Shown one piece after another: positions 38,417 to 38,708 of a stretch of DNA of 38,708 nucleotides. The notes beneath the pieces were generated by a model that did not search any database, was not told the DNA's origin, and was given only the letters and a program-made list of their open reading frames with translations. The stretch spans positions 1-38,708 of the forward strand of contig JBGSON010000010.1 in assembly GCA_041739085.1 (NCBI GenBank). The letters run 5' to 3'. The first letter of the stretch is position 1. Every line of letters begins with the position of its first letter. Source of the stretch: JBGSON01 sp041739085 (GTDB lineage: Bacteria; Patescibacteriota; Gracilibacteria; CAIRYL01). Position numbers and translations under genes: made by a program.

Positions 38417-38499
38417 GCAGGCAGGACGTCAGCACTCGGAACTCAATAGCACTTCTTCCGAAGACTCCTGAGAAAAGTGAGGGCTGAAGACTGCCTGCG
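38417..38499 (-). promoter_or_regulatory. Leader hairpin I (candidate structured RNA), cassette 4
   Basis: The outer stem is GCAGGCAG/CTGCCTGC. The inner stem ends pair as CTCAGGAG against CTATTGAG on the transcribed strand (six of eight positions), different from copies 1-3. The tip is CUUC-GGAA-GAAG, a third GNRA variant. Confidence 0.78.
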
Positions 38500-38528
38500 A
38501 AATGGTGGTGTCAATGAGCGTGAGGAAG

Positions 38529-38557
38529 TTTATACCACAAACAAAAATATATGTCAA
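38529..38557 (-). promoter_or_regulatory. Strong sigma70-type promoter, cassette 4
   Basis: On the minus strand TTGACA (38557-38552) and TATAAA (38534-38529) are separated by 17 bases. Surrounding bases differ from the promoters of cassettes 1 and 2, so the position, not just the sequence, is conserved. The AT-rich stretch from 38560 to 38640 shows no gene. Confidence 0.72.
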
Positions 38558-38660
38558 TATATATCAACAGAATGCAAGCAAAATGCATTTAAATATTGGA
38601 AGAAAGCTACAGAGCACTTGCTTAAAATATGTGAAAAATATAAGTCCATTGCCAGTCGCC

Positions 38661-38698
38661 CGTCCTCGGGTGACCGCAAGGTCGCCCCGGGAGGGGCG
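38661..38698 (+). ncRNA. GC-rich structured sequence at the window edge, possible 5' end of an RNA gene
   Basis: On the plus strand CGTCCTC-GGGTGACC pairs with GGTCGCCC-(CGG bulge)-GAGGGGCG around a GCAA tetraloop, a long helix with a GNRA cap. The preceding GCCAGTCGCC is reminiscent of the P2/P3 junction of bacterial RNase P RNA, but the diagnostic GAGGAAAGUCC would lie beyond the window. An alternative minus-strand hairpin (GGTCGCCCC/GGGGCGACC) is also possible. Identity is not established. Confidence 0.25.
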
Positions 38699-38708
38699 AC
38701 CCCAACCG

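Noticed and set aside
38307..38435. 43-residue N-terminal extension of the cassette 4 protein
   Set aside because: It translates the leader hairpins; a good ribosome binding site and signal peptide mark the ATG at 38306.
35826..38522. Integron-like gene cassettes with attC sites
   Set aside because: The hairpins lie in promoter-proximal leaders, have GNRA loops on the transcribed strand, and lack the GTTRRRY/RYYYAAC core pair. No integrase is seen.

Overview
The window looks like chromosomal DNA of a Candidate Phyla Radiation (Patescibacteria) bacterium, possibly a Peregrinibacterium. This is inference from gene content: several very large proteins with no recognisable relatives, S23-type four-helix-bundle genes, scattered type IV pilus or secretion parts, and small divergent versions of housekeeping genes. 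TGA is used as a normal stop (for example in mscS, pilD and pheT), which argues against the recoded Gracilibacteria/SR1 lineages. Most of the window is of mixed base composition, but one AT-rich gene (12612-14195) stands out as probably acquired.

Layout. 15-6034: a 1,672-aa membrane protein carrying two GGDEF-type signatures and a GNAT-like segment, followed by two small unknown genes. 6148-8291: nusA, with an intrinsic terminator just upstream of its start codon, divergent from riboflavin synthase. 8349-11628: a coiled-coil membrane protein with type II secretion F-like repeats, lgt, a zinc-ribbon membrane protein and a small membrane protein. 11721-17722: pyrF, the AT-rich gene, a translin-family gene and pheT with a duplicated tRNA-binding OB fold. 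17727-30602: a minus-strand block of giant envelope-type proteins (326, 865, 1,640 and about 1,162 aa). The last has a lytic transglycosylase motif and an M15/DUF5715-like C-terminus. A frameshifted Y1 (REP-associated) transposase is inserted in this block. 30852-35151: prepilin peptidase, folA, thyA and a MscS channel. Two four-helix-bundle genes in this stretch are flanked by inverted arrays of octamer (CAAGNNNN) or heptamer (CAAARNA) repeats.

35240-38560 is the most unusual part. It holds four tandem minus-strand cassettes, each encoding a short exported protein or lipoprotein. Each has a long 5' leader with two conserved hairpins. Hairpin I shows compensatory base changes between copies and always closes with a GNRA tetraloop on the transcribed strand. 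Each gene also ends in a conserved GC-rich 3' hairpin. Three cassettes have strong sigma70-type promoters in front of the leader; the fourth leader sits between two genes without its own promoter. I know of no named RNA family that matches, and it is the best candidate here for an undescribed regulatory system.

The genes suggest a small cell that makes its own thymidylate, riboflavin, UMP and lipoproteins (Lgt, with at least one lipoprotein-like product in the cassettes) and invests in surface proteins of unknown function. The window ends inside a GC-rich structured sequence that may be the 5' end of an RNA gene.
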